This document shows positions 46,201-58,458 of a DNA stretch of 64,000 bases, one piece after another; position 1 is the stretch's first letter; every line of letters begins with the position of its first letter. The DNA lies in NCBI GenBank assembly GCA_001695595.3, contig MBPM02000042.1, forward strand, positions 372,001 through 436,000. The letters run 5' to 3'. The position numbers and the translations under genes are program-made. The notes under the pieces were generated by a model that was not told the DNA's origin, did not search any database, and saw only the letters and a list, made by a program, of their open reading frames with translations. This DNA is from Plasmopara viticola. Taxonomy: Eukaryota > Oomycota > Peronosporomycetes > Peronosporales > Peronosporaceae.

Positions 46201-46920
46201 CCAAAGCCTCACTTTAAAGCGCGTATCGGGCGATCACAGCCGGCTTTTTGGGCACGACCTTTATGTTTAACGGCAAATTTACGACAAAAATTAATACAAT
46301 TTGTTTTGACTGCACTTCGTGCTGTTACGCCTCATCATATCGATTTTGGATTCTTGCTTACCAGACACGAGCGCACGATCAAAAGTAAGCACAGAGACCA
46401 TTGAAGTAGCCTGGTCACTCACGAGCATGCGGTGTGTGTTCCGATTGTGCGGCTCAGTTGACTGCCCAAGAGTCTTGAAGATGGCTCGGCTTAGTAGCAC
46501 GACCGTAAGCTCACGAATAGGGCTATTGTTTTGTTGAGAAGAACTTTATTCCGATATTGGGGGTTGTAGTCGACCCCAAGGCCAGGGTCTTGCTCACTAA
46601 AAGCAAAAAGTTATCAGTGAGTGCGGCGCGAGTGTGCATAAGCCATCAAGTCGGCATTCGACTGCAATGCTACCTGCGCTAAAACATCGCGTTAATTGAG
46701 CATAGTTTGTGTCTTAAGTTCTACGTCTATTTTACACCCCAAATATACACTAGGTGTGAATGATGAGTAGTCAGATGTTCTCAAATTCGAGCGCTGCAAG
46801 TGCTATACGCCTCTATAGTTGTGAAGCTTTAGTAAAGCAAATCAGTCATAGCAGTGACGTCTGATTGACAGAAACTCGAAAGGGAACTTTTGAGTTAGAT
46901 GTGTTGGAAAGTATGGAAAT
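43255..46920. repeat. Diverged repeat block L, copy B (inverted)
   Basis: Reverse complement counterpart of 22530-25500, longer by several insertions, including about 0.3 kb near 45.67-46.0 kb that has no counterpart in copy A. Plus-strand frames such as 44076-44456 are open in this copy but I cannot tie them to a known protein, and they are not all open in copy A. Confidence 0.75.
44992..45088. repeat. Two-unit tandem duplication, period about 58 bp
   Basis: The unit TACTGTTTTGCAAATGCG..ACTCATGAGACT at 44992-45029 recurs as TACTATTTTGCAAATGGG..ACTCATGAGACT at 45050-45088. It lies inside block L copy B. Confidence 0.6.
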
Positions 46921-47631
46921 TGGCTATGGAGCCTCACAGATACAATTTGTGTCCCACAACTGATAACTAAAATAAAATCTTCGTATTAAAATTAATAATA
47001 ATTGGCTATTCCGATTGCTCCAGTTGTTGCGATTCTTATGCGGAATTTGAGGTCGACAAATACTAAAGATTAGCGAACTTTTTTTTTCGGTATGTGACAT
47101 TGTGGAGCGAAAACGACGGTGTGCACTAATGGACTGCCACATTGATTCACAAACTAGCCGAGTAGCTAACCAATATGTGTATGGCAATTAAGAGTCTTCA
47201 ATTTTCAAAAGAAACATCAACATTTTCATCCTTTCTCACTAATTTCAGCCCTAAAAAAATGCGCCGCCCCATCATATTAAAACGTGGCTTTGATATTAAG
47301 CTTTGTATTACAAGGATCTCGACAAACATCAAACATCCTTAATTTATATGACTGAGCTTATCTCTTGGGCTTTTGTATTGCTCTATATATCACACATTGC
47401 TTCTCTCGTCTCTTGCCTTCATCAATTCGACTTCAAAAAAGACCAGGGTGCTTTAAAAAGGCGTTACGTCTTTATTGAAGTATGTTGTTTTTATAGTGCA
47501 GTAAGAGAAGGTCAAATTCCTCAGGTCATGACATTTACTTAATACTATTGTGTTATTTGTCCGATTTTCTGGTTAGGTAAATTTTCTACGATCAAGTACC
47601 TTACATGTCACTATTAAAAATATATTTTAAA
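46921..47631. other. AT-rich gap upstream of a small gene
   Basis: No gene or repeat recognised. The last ~100 bp is likely to hold the promoter of the small gene at 47632. Confidence 0.4.
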
Positions 47632-47978
47632 ATGGAGTTTTTGCGACGGTTGGGGAGGCGCCATGAGGCGCTCAAACAGACAATACACAGCATAAAGATT
47701 CCTCTTTCCAAGAATGGGCAACGCTTTATGGGTGTCGTGTACTTCACCACTCCTATCGTCGGTGGCTACTACGTCATGAAGTGGGCGAGAAATCACGCTG
47801 ACGATAACTTTCGGCGCGAGGTTCGTGCGGCGTGGCGTTATTAGTAAAGTATGGGTTTACAAATATGTCTAAATTTGTGCAGGAAATTGAAATCCGTCAA
47901 GCAGCAGGTAGCAATGCGAGATACGTGGCTCAACAGAATCAGGAGCTTAAGAAGTTGCTGCAGGAAAAACAGCAGTAG
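47632..47978 (+). CDS. Small two-exon single-pass membrane protein with C-terminal coiled coil
   Basis: Exon 1 is 47632-47820 (63 codons) and exon 2 is 47883-47978. The 62-nt intron (47821-47882) starts GTTCGT and ends TTGTGCAG; splicing is phase 0 and gives 94 residues. The N-terminus is basic (FLRRLGRRHEALKQ) and mitochondrial-presequence-like. Residues ~34-50 form a membrane segment (GVVYFTTPIVGGYYVMKW). After it comes a polar region and a Gln/Glu/Lys-rich helix (QQNQELKKLLQEKQQ). The second exon is a clean helical frame starting right at a consensus acceptor and ending in a stop, which argues for a real gene. Small inner-membrane assembly factors have this layout, but I do not recognise the family. 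A start at the in-frame ATG at 47605 is possible. Confidence 0.6.
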
Positions 47979-50900
47979 ATCATTTCTTGGACAATTGCCG
48001 TCAGTTGCGAGGTTGATGACTCCCAATCACTATTCAGACGCGGCCAGAATTGCTCACGAATTGCGATCTCGACTAGTCATTTAGCCGTAGTGGACTTTAT
48101 GCTGTCAAATAGCATTACTTGCACTCGCATAAGGCCAAGGTACCATTTCTTCTTCTTGCTCGAAAAAATGTAAGAATTGTTTTTAGCATTGAAAGTGGAA
48201 AAGGTTGCGATTATCTCTGGCGGCTTTACGTTTAAATGCAATCGGAAGCATGTGAAGCGTAGAAATCGCCGTTGCACAGCACGAGTAACGACGTCGCTCA
48301 TAGCGCGACTGAGAGGCTGCTCATCTTGAAATCATACACTTTTTATCAAGCCTTTGTTTTGCTAGAATAAAATTGACAAACACTGCTGATCACTGATTTA
48401 CCCCACCACGACTACGCTTTCAATGGAAATGTCCATTCCATAAGCCGACTGTGGACATATCGACAATCCATCCCCACATATGATAGCGACGTTTTCTAGA
48501 CTTTTCAAACACACGTTTTGCACGATTCTTGCATAAAAATCGCACCTGCGTTGCTGTTATTTTAATTTGAACATCGCATTGCTTAACGTTTCGAGCAACA
48601 ATTAAGTCGCGAAACTTGCACTCTGTCTTAGTGTCAAGTATAGGCTCGAGTTCAACAAAGTTTATTGGAGCTACATGATGTATCGCGTTCGCGGATACTT
48701 TTTAAAGGTCCCTAAGATTGCTTTGAACAAAGAACGACTGCCGCTTTGTTCAAGCTGGCTTTTTCTTGACCGTGGTCACAAAATCGCCATGAGAAAATTA
48801 TTGTAAGGAAATTCTTCCGTCGCGACGAGCAAGAGCAACCAAATCCCTGAAGTATTGATAGTCGTCAAGTGCTTTCATGAGCAAGACCTGCACTTAGATA
48901 TGGAAGATGAACTTTATTGAGAGCGCAGCACTTCCTGGACTAGTCTTTTCGCTTTGATTAGAATGCGCTTTCTCTTTCAAAATCGCGAGACACAGCAACA
49001 AATCGTAAACGACGAGTGGAAAGGAGCATACCGGCTTCTGGGTTACCCTTGTTTCGGGTCTTGCAGACTTTTGTAGCTATCTATTCACTTAACTCACATC
49101 ATATCCACTAAATAGGCACAATGCAGGTGCATACTTTCGACGATTCTTGTTGGTTTTAATTGCGGTTATTCATCGCGATCGAGAACGACATTGTCGATAA
49201 TTGCAGATTCAACCTGGGCCTTGACTCGATCAATCCTTTGTTTGATATTGCATTCAAACTGGCCATTTTTCGAATGTATCGATAATAGTTCTTGATCAAC
49301 TTAACGACATTCACAAAAGATTCCCCATCAGCTAGGCGTCTTTCTCGCGCTTTGTGTTTATGAAATTCTTGTAATTTATGTAGTCATGTTGACACTGACA
49401 AATGCGTCATCAAGTAACTTTTGGAATACGACATTCGACAAAAATGGTTCATCGATTTGCACTTAGTATTAAAAGAAGCTGACATGTTCTTCGAATTGTC
49501 TTCCATCTTCTTCGCCAATGAGCACTTTGCTTCCGATATGAGCTTGCAAGTATCTGTAATTCTGATGAAGCTCGTACGAGGAGAGTGTAGGTATCGACTT
49601 TTCGGCTTTGTGGGAAATGTGTAAGCTTCAGTCTGGCAGAACAACAGCAGTTCCGGAACCAATCTTCATCGTCTCGGTGTTCGTTTTAACGTATAATATC
49701 CAAGTCACGCTACCAATACTCGTTTAATCACGACGCTCTTTTCAAAGAATTTATTGCATTCAAATAGCTTTTAGATCGGTAACCCAATTATGCCCGCTTA
49801 CTTGCGTCTAAAAATACGGCAATGTTCATGATAAAAGCCGCGATGTGGGCATCTAACGCTATCACCATAGGATAGAATACTGACAGCGTATGAGCAACCT
49901 GATCAAGCATTGTTTCATTAAGACCCATTTTTTTATGTTACTAAATTTTGACCATCTGATAAAAATGGTCATCCTTTTGATAGTAAAGCTATTAAGGTTG
50001 ATTGTCTATGGCTGGCGTCTCGATGTTCACAATTGACTCTAAAATATTGTTGATGACCCTCTAGCCCGGGCTACTACAGTTGTTACGCTTTCAGCTGTTG
50101 CAACAGCTTCAATTGTGGCTGACACAACCACTTACTAGTCTTACAGTGTATTCATACAGCAGACCGATTTTAGTAGAGCAAGCGGCAAAAAGTGTCAGTG
50201 TTTCCTGCGACAAAATTGTCGCGGACCAATTTAAATTCGCTGCAGTCGGGGTTAAGTTGCTAGCTATTCAATGGCCGATCGAACCAGGATTTTCGTGTTA
50301 GATACCGGAGAGTACGTTGAAAGCTTAAAAAGGCTTTGAGTGCATGCCAAGAGGCTCGGTGGTGTATATTAAAGTAAGATGTACACACAACGACAGAATG
50401 TATATACAGTTTGTGGTGCTATACTAATTGTTTTTACTGACGACCGGGATAACCGCGCAATAACACTGTTATCACTATTGTCCTGGTCAAATTGAATCTG
50501 TCAACCTAAAACTTGACATGATGTCTTGGTTTCCTCAACTTTCTTGATGCAAGGCAATACGTTAATTCGTGATTTATTGTCTATGTCCGCGTATTATCTG
50601 TGTCGATACAGTTGGTAAGGCCTAGACCTGTCACCTCCTTTTATAAATTGGCCCAGCTACATCGCCGAGCTGACAAAGTCAAGGCTCATACGCAACACGA
50701 ACCTTTTATCAATAGATTTGAGAGATACCTATACGAAATTGTTTGCGTTGTGTTGGCCCACTAGCTTCAAGCATTGCCTCCGCGCTAGACCTTGTTACTC
50801 TGCTGCAAGCTTTCCTGGAAGCAGCCTATTGCTGGCTCTTCAAGCACCAAAAATATTATGTATAGATAAATGCAGCTTCTGCATAGCCAGCACTGTACTT

Positions 50901-51059
50901 AGGAGACCAATTGGCTAGGTTGGCCAAACCACTTTTCCGATTGATTACGACGTTAGGTTGGTAACTTTTTTCCCTCCCCATAGCTGCTCAAAACCAACCA
51001 AAATATTTTTTCCTCTGCTGCCCATTCACATTTATAAATGCTGGTGTTAGTTTCACGAA
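47979..51059. other. 3.1-kb repeat-rich or empty gap
   Basis: AT-rich, with only short ORFs that carry no motif. The small ORFs at 49384-49662 and 50080-50301 are unsupported. No tRNA seen. Confidence 0.4.
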
Positions 51060-51370
51060 GGTACTGGGTGCCTAAAAATTTGCCTTAGGTGATTTTCACG
51101 GGACTCAAAAGCCGACTGGTATTCTTCAGACCAGCTATGGACGAATGCATCTCCAGCGTATGTGTAGGTAAAGGCCCGTATTGGTCGAAACAGTGGCGCA
51201 ATTAGACAATAAAATGTTTTCAAAGCGGGTGACAGCCCTCATGGTATCACTAAACACTCCCATAGCATGTCATTAGGCGTACTTATCGTCGTATGGGCTC
51301 TCATAAGGTTTAAACCGTCAATCAAAATAGTGTCCCGTAAAAATCCCGATGGGCTAATTGCCACTTTTTG
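51060..51370 (-). pseudogene. Second gypsy-type reverse transcriptase relic
   Basis: One minus-strand frame, broken by a single TGA, reads LRDTILIDGLNLMRAH, STPNDMLWECLVIP, GLSPALKTFYCLIAP, TYAGDAFVHSWSEE and YQSAFESRENHLRQIF. This is the gypsy RT palm: the segment before the active site, the YxDD box decayed to YAGD, and the following helix. Opposite strand and different sequence from the element at 35-40 kb, so it is a separate family. No LTRs recognised for it. Confidence 0.65.
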
Positions 51371-52187
51371 TTAGTTTTGTACAGAAAAAGTTGGTAAAGA
51401 GTGCGGAAAATTTGACTTTCAGTCCATACCTCATTTTGTCTTTGATGCGAAGTGATCATCAGGGAGCTCATACGCCCTCGTTGGCAAAATTATATTTTTC
51501 CTGACACGAGGCCAAATTGTCGCCTTACTCTTCAATCCAGTTGAGGGCTTGGTGGTGGATCACTTTTAAATACTTGTTTATAGACTATTAGACCAACCTT
51601 GTTTTTTTGGAATACATCTGAGCTCATGTACAGTGTACACTACCTGTAAGACCAATCCATCTGAGACATCCCCACCGATAATAGGATATAAATTTGTATG
51701 TAAATAAGTCGGGAGCGCCACCCCTGGTATGTTTCTAGAGCTAAGAGCTAAGTAGCTTGAACTTTTTCAATTCTCAGTAGTTTGGCAGACGTTGTAGCCT
51801 GCAGAGCATAACCCCAGAATTTAAAGTCTTTGTTACGTTTCCCATCGTGAAAAACAGTATAATATTATGAGCGTGTCACTGTCAACTTGCAACGGAAATA
51901 CACGAAATTAGAGTGTCGCACTAGTTTGTATGGGTGAATTAAGGAATACATTGTTTTGAACATCAAAGAGAAGGCAGTACTAAAAACTGGAAAATTATTT
52001 GGAAGTAGTACATAGTCTAATGACCACCGCTCAATGCATATTAGTAAGTGAAAATAGGCTAGATAATATTTATCTCACAGGAGAATTTATCAGTATAGCT
52101 GAATATATTTTATATCATGCTCGGAAAATTAAAAACTATATTAGATTATGCTGTAAAGACCGATATTAAATTGTATGGTCTTTTAAA

Positions 52188-52300
52188 TAGCGATCTGTGA
52201 CTCGTACTAGCTCAAAGTATAAAATAAAGGTCAGAAATACAATCCACGCTTTCTTGAAGCAAATTGCTACCGCAATCTCGCTGCACCCGGTAGCATCTAA
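52188..52300. repeat. Diverged short repeat, copy 1 (LTR-like fragment)
   Basis: TAGCGATCTGTGACT followed by AAGGTCAGA and CACGCTT recurs in the same order and orientation at 54167-54265. It may be a solo-LTR fragment, but neither end is clear. Confidence 0.5.
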
Positions 52301-52329
52301 AGCCTACTACACTAGAGTCTTTCGAAATT

Positions 52330-52366
52330 TTTCACAGAATAACAACGACGGAGTTATTCTGTGAAA
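52330..52366. repeat. Perfect 14-bp hairpin with 9-nt loop
   Basis: TTTCACAGAATAAC at 52330-52343 and its exact reverse complement at 52353-52366 enclose AACGACGGA. After one mismatch three further pairs extend the stem. It may be a structured RNA element or the collapsed terminal repeats of a tiny MITE. Confidence 0.7.
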
Positions 52367-52399
52367 TATTCCACAGCGACCTAATATAGGAGGCTGTGA

Positions 52400-54166
52400 A
52401 AAAGACAAAGATTGCCAAACGCAAGATAAGATTTGGTAAGACGGGTGATAGGGGAGGCTCATTGGGCAAGAGCCTTTCATGTAGTCTGGTTTTAAAGGAT
52501 CTTAGCTATGTTGAGGAGGAGAAGGGAGGCCTCCATACTGTAGGGCAGTGTGTTGGCATCCGTCGGTGCTTCGTCTGTCGCCATTTGTGAATAAGTTTTT
52601 TCTTACACGAGGTGCGCCAAAATTAAGGAGGGAAAATCTATTTGCCAGCTAGCTTACTGGAAATGCTGCGCCTGCTGGGGAAGATTTAAGTATCAGAAAG
52701 TAAGAGCAAGTCAACAGGGCATACTTTTATAGTAGGTTTGTGCGTGCAGTATTGACTTGCTAACGGATGAGGCGAATTTTTAGACTTTGATAATTTATTG
52801 TGTATTCTGGGTCGTCAAGCAATAATGTGCGAAGCGTCACTGTAGAAAAATATCGATCATATGCTCAGTATTTAATGGCGCATCGAAGTAATTTTGTCAG
52901 CGACAGAATGATGGGTAGGTCCCTTGTGGATAAATACAAGGTGTAAAGAATTCGGCTCTGATAGCCAAGAAAGCTTTTTGGTCTTATTTTTAGGCCCGAA
53001 CACGAGGTATCACTGATTTCTGTGTATAGCGTACCTTAACCACCACAAATGCTGGAATACGTGGAGGTTTAAGACTTTCAGCGGAGCTTTAGACCAACTC
53101 TGGTAAAAGGCAGAAGCGCTATTTGTGCTGAAAGTGGTTGCATAGGATAAACACTGATGGTGTCGAGGCCAAAAGTACGTAGTGTAAGCTACTGAGCGAT
53201 GCTCGTAGTGAAGAGCATCCGTTGTTTACCTTTGATGTTATTATTGGCGTTCGGCCGAGATAGTAAGAGCGAGGTTTTCTATTTAGCACGTAAATAACGG
53301 AGCGGTCCTTGTACGACACAGTACTCACTGTATGCGATATGGCAGACTTCAAGCCACGCTGTATAAGCGACGCTTTTTCGCTGTCAAAATAAGGCTGGAA
53401 GCCTAACATCGACAGACTTTTAGCAAAAGCTAGTGAACCTATTAAAAGTGCCAATCCTAGCATGAAAAAACCTATACAACTGCTCAGTGTTGTCTATGAC
53501 TAAACAAATATTACCATCAATCTTGTATAGCTACAATCACAAGCCGAGGGACGAAATCGAGTGGACAAGTTTGAAAATTGAATCGCAAACGACCGTAAGG
53601 CTTGCCTGTCTTTGCGCTGAACAGAGATAAGTCAGTGCGCCTATTCTAAAAGCCCCCAATTGTCATCCGATGACATAGGGTTTCTTACGCCAAGATGCAG
53701 CGAGCTTGGCGCGTCTCTCAATAATACCGCTAGGAGCTTCGACAGTATCTCGGTGCGGCTGGAAAATTAAAACGAATGATCTGAGATTTGTGTTTTGGAT
53801 TGTACTGTGAGGTTCATGTAGTTAGTTGTGAAGACGTTTGATAAACGACGCAAGTCACAACAGTAAAGCAAAGTACTAAGCGACACTTCGTTTTGTATGG
53901 ACTCAAGGATTTCAACATTTTGTTAGTGAAGAAAATTGAAATTTCACTCGTCTTATGTAAGTCACAGAAGCTGGCAATAATACCGCATAAGTCATTTGAC
54001 GTTTTGAAGATCATACAGAAAACTTGTACATGTTATAATGACATCTACTCAAAGCAAGTTCGAAGGAACTTCTATGCCAAATATTCATCGTAGAATATCT
54101 TACTCAGCCAAGAGAACTTAGTAAAGCTCCGCTAAGCACTAGTCATAACTCTTGGTATTAGGCAGA
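52400..54166. other. Gap with no supported gene
   Basis: The minus-strand ORF 53119-53463 (114 residues) begins with a hydrophobic, signal-peptide-like run (MLGLALLIGSLAFA). It has no other effector or enzyme motif and lies between retroelement remains, so I do not call it a gene. Nothing else stands out. Confidence 0.35.
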
Positions 54167-54265
54167 TAGCGATCTGTGACTAGCACCTAGGACATAGGTC
54201 AGAGACTTGTTCTCACGCTTCCTCCAAGCATAAAGCTACGGCAGCCCCGTTGTATCCTTTCGCAG
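54167..54265. repeat. Diverged short repeat, copy 2
   Basis: Counterpart of 52188-52300, same strand, with small deletions. Confidence 0.5.
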
Positions 54266-54554
54266 GGGCCTTACGCATAGCGGGGGCAAAAACGTAACTC
54301 GTTTCAGTCGGTTACGCGGGATCGGGCGGCTGACATTATTTTGATAATATTCATTCGTGCGTCGATATAGCCGGTGAAGCGGTGTCATGGGTGCCCAGCT
54401 TTTAGTTCTCGTGCTATTCTAGCTACAGCACGTTCAACATCACATCATATCTCTTCATTGCTTTACACTTGCGTGCACAATTTAGTAGTCTATTGCTTTC
54501 GATAGAGCTCTTAAGCTCTCAAAGACTAAGCCATAATGGTGTTTATTGATACAC

Positions 54555-54560
54555 ACTAGT
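54555..54560. repeat. Target-site duplication, left copy (ACTAGT)
   Basis: ACTAGT directly before the 5' LTR recurs exactly at 58822-58827, directly after the 3' LTR. Because the motif is a palindrome and short, chance cannot be excluded, but the position at both outer LTR edges supports insertion as one unit. Confidence 0.55.
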
Positions 54561-54930
54561 TGTTGAAGCTGATGAAACGACTGTGTATTATGTGCATGTT
54601 TCGTGGGTTTTGAAAAGCGGTGACGACCGGCGATTTGGTAGCAGCTGGCATACCGGTTAGACTGCAAGCAAAGGCGTCTTCTGAACAGACAAGTTCAACG
54701 CTGGAACTGGATTTGGGTTCACGAACCATGGTTATGGGCTCACAGGGGGTTCAAAGTGAATTCAGAGCATTCTCTAATGTTCGTTATAGTTGCGCATGTA
54801 GAAAATTCGAGAAAGCTTAGATATTGCAATAGTGCGAAGTTAGTCTTAAATACATCACTTTTGGTCTTACCTCTTCGGTCACAAGCCGTCTTCGTCTAAG
54901 TCCTCTGCGTCCGATCAATCCTTTTAAAAG
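54561..54930 (+). repeat. 5' LTR of a degenerate Ty1/copia element
   Basis: It begins TGTTGAAGCTGATG and aligns along its length with 58459-58821. Shared stretches include TTGGTAGCA(A/G)CTGGCATAC, CACAGGGGGTTCA, GAGAAAGCTTAGAT and CACAAGCCGTCTTCGTCT. The following GTTATGAGCC may be the primer-binding site. Confidence 0.8.
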
Positions 54931-57900
54931 GTTATGAGCCTAAGTGCGGACGCGACACCTAAGATTAATCGTTCTACCAGTGCTTAGAAGACCAGGGAAG
55001 CACTGGAGAGATTTCAACAAACGCTGAACATGGTGAGCCGGCTATGTCTAAATGAGAAGCTCGCATTGCTCAAGTACACGGCATCAAATATGAAGGCGCA
55101 CGTGATGAAGCTATGCTCGAACCAAGTGAAGAGGACGTGAGCGCGACGTTGCTGCGCAGCCTGCCAGCGTCGTACGAGAGCCAAGTGCATGAGTGTGACG
55201 TAGTCCACTTTTGGCAACCTTGTTATCAAGCTCATCGCCGAGAAGGTGCGCAAAAAGGAGTCTTGCCGCATAAAAAACGAAACGGTGCTACAAGTTGGCA
55301 AGCAACACGAAAAGAACTAACTTGGCGAGAAGAGCAGCGGTCAGCGCGAGAAGGGAGCAGGTGTTCAGTGCACTAACTGTGGGGACTACGCTCGCGACTG
55401 TTGAACAAAGACTAATGGCAACGGTGGCAACGGTAGAAAATATGACGACCACTAAAACGTGGCGTTTAGCGCCAATGAATAAAGCGGTGACAAACGGATT
55501 AAGAAATGCGCGCATATGCAAGGATCGTGAAGCGTTTGCCGAGTACTTAGAAGCGACGACGACGCGCATCGTATCGAGTGCAGAAAGCAGCGCACGATTG
55601 AGGGTGTTTGGAAAAGTCATGGTGACGCTGCGAATCTGAGACGGCACGGGATGGACAATAGCGTGGCTTTAGAACACGCTACACGTGCAAGACCTCACAT
55701 TGAATATTTTTTTGCTGACTGTGATAGCAGCGCGCGGGATGGAGTTTGAGATCTCCCGCAAAGTCTACGCCATGTATCAAAATGAACGGACTTTCGCGAC
55801 CGGTTTGCGGTGCCGTCGATTTGAGCGCCGAGTGCCACACAGTCGGAATGGAGCCGAGCTGTGGCATCGCCGGATCGGGCATGCATCCAGCTCAAGGTAA
55901 ACAAAAATATCAAACAGAACACATCGGTGGCGACTGCGTACACGCCAAAGTTGTGTGCGTCGTGTGTGCGACGGCCCCAACAATAGTAAAAACCCTTCAA
56001 GAGTAGCAACCCGAATTCTTTTGCAAAGGAGGATTTCCGCAAGGACAGTTTTCGTGTTTTCAAATGTGCTGGTACCAATCTTTTCGGCGTCCAAGTCGGG
56101 ATACCGATACGTAGTAATTTTTATCGCGATTCGGGGTTGCTTCGCGACGATCTACCCGTTGCCCAAGGAGAGCGCTGTGTCCGAGGCATTCATGAGATAC
56201 TACCACGTCATCAAGGTAGACCGTGGTATTTGCGTCAAGGTATTGCGCAGCGACAACGGCGGCGAATATCTCAACGCGACTATAAACGTTTCGCTGGCAG
56301 GAGAGGATCGAATAAGAGTTCACTGTGCCGTGCGACTCGGAACAAAAAGGCATGGAAGAGCGCATGTATCGCACGTTGATAAAGGTGATTCGATGCGTGC
56401 TAAGGAGGCCAAGATAAACAAGGTCTACTAGTGCAAAGCTGTGATAACCGCTGTGGACATCCGCAACGTGGTGCCAAACACATCAAGTTCAAATGTGAGC
56501 CAATTCGAACTCGGGTCCAAGCGCAAGCCACGCATTCAGCACATGAGCGTTTTCAGTAGCTAGTACTATGTGCATGTAAACAAAGAAACGCGAGTGAAGC
56601 TCGACAGCTCAGGCGTGCGCTGTCTGCTGCTTGGCTGCTTAAAACAGCACAAGATGTATCAACTGCTGAGGTTAAGCACAGGAGAGATAGTGATTTCGCG
56701 CAGCGTGACGTTTGTAAATGACGCGTCAACGATGATTGCGCCCACACAGAGTGCACCAATCGTGATCGACATCATGGGGGATAATAAGTTCGACTAAGCG
56801 CCGTGTGATACTACATTGAGAGAGAGAAATCAGACACGTATAAGGGACCGAGAGCAACACGGACACGCGTAGGAGAAAAGCTGAACGAGCAGCCAGGAGG
56901 TGCAGTGCCAATGCAAAGATCGTGTACGCGAGGACGCGACTGTGAGAACGAGTCGCGTGTGCGACCGGTGCAGAAAAAGCAAGCGGTGATACGCCATAAG
57001 CATGCGTTCTCTAACTTGCGGCGTGGAAAGTTCAGTCTGGACGACTACGAAGCCGATTATGACGCCTTGCACTGCGTCTGTGCTGAAGTTGACGGTGAGA
57101 GCGCGTCGACTTTGGATTAAGTGCTGCTAAGAAATCGCAGAGATGAGTGACTACGCGCAATGAAAAGTGTGATTTAATCACTGGCGCAACAAAAGACGTG
57201 GATGCTCAATGTTCTACTGAGCGACAAAAAGGCAAAAGAGTGCAAGTGAGTCTTTGAATCAAGCGCAAGCCGAGGGCGAGATTGTCAGATTCAAGGCACG
57301 GCTCATTGCCAAGGGCTTCACCCAGCAACCAAAAGTAGACTACTTTGAAACGTTTGCGCTGGTGGCGCGCAAGGAGCCAAACAACGTGGCATTAGTAATC
57401 GCGGCCGAGCAGGATCTGGTGATGGAGAATGTCGACGTCTACACTGCCTGACTGGCGAAGTCCAGGAGGCAATTTTTATGGATTAACTTGACGGATATTA
57501 AATTAAACAAAAAGTGTCTACTGTGCAAGGGGCTATACCGCACAAAGCAGGCGGCGCGCAAATGAGATATTCGACTCAATGCGCACCTTTTATGCGTAAA
57601 GCAGTCGATCCATGCAGCTACGAGAGGAGCTCAGAGCTTGAGTTACGTTTTGTCATCGTTCACGTTGCGACCTGATGCTCTTCGCGCGAACACAAGAGCA
57701 CATTGACACTATAAAGCGCTTACTCAAGAGAAAGTTTAGGCATCAAAGGGTTGGGACCGCTCAAGTACCGCTTGAGTTTGCGGCGCGACTTGGTGAGCAA
57801 GACCATCCGAATGGACCAGAGCGCATACAACAAACAACCGACTGAGAAATTTGGCGTCGACAAGTGCAAGGAGGTGCACACACCAGCGAATGAGAGCAAG

Positions 57901-58458
57901 AAGATGATCAAGCTTCGAGACGACGACGTGTTTACCCCCAAGAGGCCGTACCGCAAGCCGGTCGATGCGCTGATGTATGTTACAACAAGTACGCGGTCAA
58001 AAGTTGCTCACGCAGTGAGCGAGGTGGCCAAGTACAGCGAGCGGTACCAAGGGCAACATTGGATAGCGGTAAAGCGCATACTAACGTACTCAAGGGCGAC
58101 TACAGATTACAGCATCGTGTTCGTCGGAAAGAGTAAGGGCGAGCTACTGGGCTGTGTGGATTTATCGTAGGCGATCGACTTGTATTTGCTGGAAGGCCGG
58201 TGACGATCTATCAAGACAACCAGGGTTGGAAAAGTATCCGATCTTTTACGCGCGAACCAAGCATATTAAATTTTATTTCCACCTCCTTCGTGAGAAAGTT
58301 GATGGAAAAGTCATCAAGCTTTAGTACAAACCAGCGAACGAGATGATGGCGCAAAGAATGAAGAAGACGCTCGGGCGAGTAAGCATGCAAGCTCTGTCTT
58401 CGGTTCTGTGTCTAGCGGCGTAAAGTGGCCGATCACACGCACAAACATCATTGGAGAG
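54931..58458 (+). pseudogene. Ty1/copia retrotransposon internal region, degenerate
   Basis: Copia-order domains are on the plus strand with many stops and frame changes. The gag end has a broken zinc knuckle (CTNCGDYARDC, missing the central Gly-His, about 55370). Integrase follows (YRYVVIFIAIRGCFATIYPL and VLRSDNGGEYLN, about 56105-56275), then the integrase tail (HVNKETRVKLDSSGVRCLLLG, about 56570). RT begins RFKARLIAKGFTQQPKVDY (about 57285), but its palm is largely deleted: where YVDD should be I read CDLMLFART (about 57670). RNase H follows (MDQSAYNKQ, about 57800; IYQDNQG, about 58208). Integrase before RT identifies copia rather than gypsy. It is richer in G and C than its surroundings. 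Confidence 0.87.

Noticed and set aside
53119..53463. Possible secreted effector (114 residues, minus strand) with a signal-peptide-like start
   Set aside because: No RXLR, LFLAK or other effector motif, no promoter signal, and it lies between retroelement remains; the hydrophobic start could be chance.
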